Assembly (NCBI RefSeq): GCF_002150685.1
Contig: NZ_MSSW01000044.1
Span: forward strand, 60,548-124,547
DNA: 64,000 bases
Reading direction: 5' to 3'
Origin: Algoriphagus antarcticus
GTDB taxonomy: Bacteria; Bacteroidota; Bacteroidia; Cytophagales; Cyclobacteriaceae
A program made the position numbers and the translations under genes. The first letter of the stretch is position 1. Every line of letters starts with the position of its first letter. Of this stretch, positions 63,594 to 64,000 are shown in pieces. A model generated the notes under the pieces. It worked only from the letters and a program-made list of their open reading frames with translations, had not been told where the DNA came from and did not search any database.

Positions 63594-64000
63594 TGTCTTT
63601 TAAACCGCGGAGTTAGCGGTAGTCGACAGGCTCACTAACCAAAGTTTTCGCGGAGGGCGGAGTTGCAGTTTTTAAATTTTTGCATCAAACACCTCGAAGG
63701 TTCGCAAAGATTAGAGTTGTTGTCCTGCTTCTAGGATGCAGGACTCGTTTTATTCGGATGGTAGATGGATTTAACTTTTCCAAAGGTCTAAACTTTGGAA
63801 AAGCTGCGCTGACCAAGCGTTCCGATGGAACGCATATGCCAAGGTTGATACTTGTCTCTACCGACCAATTGTCCCGCTGCGACAAAACTCTACCGATCGT
63901 GCCGTTGGCACTCTTGGGTTATATCTCGAATTGACATACCCTGAATTTCGCTTCACTGTATTCAGGGCTGTTACTGATTGTGCCGTTGGCACAAGTGTTT
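63594..64000. repeat. Repeat-rich right edge, including a partial copy of the 41.4-kb element
   Basis: No gene. 63604-63660 has an ACCGCGGAGTTAGCGGT / TCGCGGAGGGCGGAG segment. 63895-63994 (GATCGTGCCGTTGGCAC ... TGTGCCGTTGGCACAA) matches the left 99 bp of the 41413-41624 element with T-to-G change in each core; its right end lies beyond the window. Confidence 0.7.

Noticed and set aside
63680..63934. 84-codon plus-strand ORF at the right edge
   Set aside because: It runs through repeat sequence (the TTGGCAC element and neighbours), has no recognisable protein pattern and no ribosome-binding site.

Overview
The window looks like chromosome of a marine or soil Bacteroidota, most likely the Cyclobacteriaceae (Algoriphagus-like). 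This rests on the gene content: SprA of the type IX secretion system, a SusC/SusD pair, FecR-type regulation, an operon running flippase-TPR-DUF4292-EnvC-like, and promoters of the TTTG-N19-TAnnTTTG type. The genus is an inference. No rRNA, tRNA, CRISPR array, prophage or intact insertion sequence was seen.

Region 1 (1-15023, minus strand) is a housekeeping and cell-envelope block. In transcription order it holds a crotonase, a polysaccharide flippase, a TPR protein, a DUF4292 lipoprotein, an EnvC-like factor with a degenerate LytM domain, TatA, GatA, an MltD-like lytic transglycosylase, a DUF4837 lipoprotein, a malic enzyme/phosphotransacetylase fusion, RuvA and the N-terminal part of SprA, which runs off the left edge. 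Two promoters matching the Bacteroidota consensus are visible, ahead of the crotonase and ahead of tatA.

Region 2 (15238-20549, plus strand) has a Thermus-type isocitrate dehydrogenase with a terminator, then a glycosyltransferase, a DegT-type aminotransferase and a DUF819 membrane protein packed tightly together.

Region 3 (20667-34139, plus strand) is the most interesting part: ECF sigma factor, FecR, SusC with STN domain, SusD, then two RraA/HMG-aldolase-like proteins with Sec signal peptides alternating with two enolase-superfamily (galactonate/mannonate dehydratase-like) proteins with Tat signals, and last a BASS-family transporter. There is no glycoside hydrolase. I infer a PUL-like locus for a small hydroxy- or sugar-acid: SusCD uptake, dehydration and retro-aldol cleavage in the periplasm, and transport of the acid product across the inner membrane.

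Region 4 (34141-42802, minus strand) has an NTF2-like protein, a cupin, a ClC channel, a CDF metal exporter, a Bcr/CflA efflux pump, a sulfatase and a DEAD-box helicase, with repeat elements between some of them.

Region 5 (43054-47710, plus strand) is a second extracytoplasmic sugar-oxidation module: a lipoprotein dehydrogenase with a C-terminal cytochrome c, a Tat-exported sugar isomerase/epimerase-like protein and an SDR dehydrogenase.

Region 6 (47884-55069) holds small membrane and stress genes: DUF1648, an NTF2-like protein, the DUF2207/LemA pair, and divergently katG with a strong terminator.

Region 7 (about 55.1-59.5 kb) looks accessory: AT-rich, edged by repeats, with a VOC protein, an S41 peptidase, a pseudogene with three in-frame stops and an ankyrin membrane protein. 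It is followed by a GntP-family permease (minus) and a GH20 beta-hexosaminidase lipoprotein (plus).

The intergenic spaces carry several repeat families: a roughly 140-150 bp element with imperfect inverted ends (three close copies, one diverged, two related fragments), a 212-bp element with perfect 16-bp inverted ends and a second partial copy at the right edge, a twice-repeated identical 32-nt hairpin, and a heptamer tandem array.
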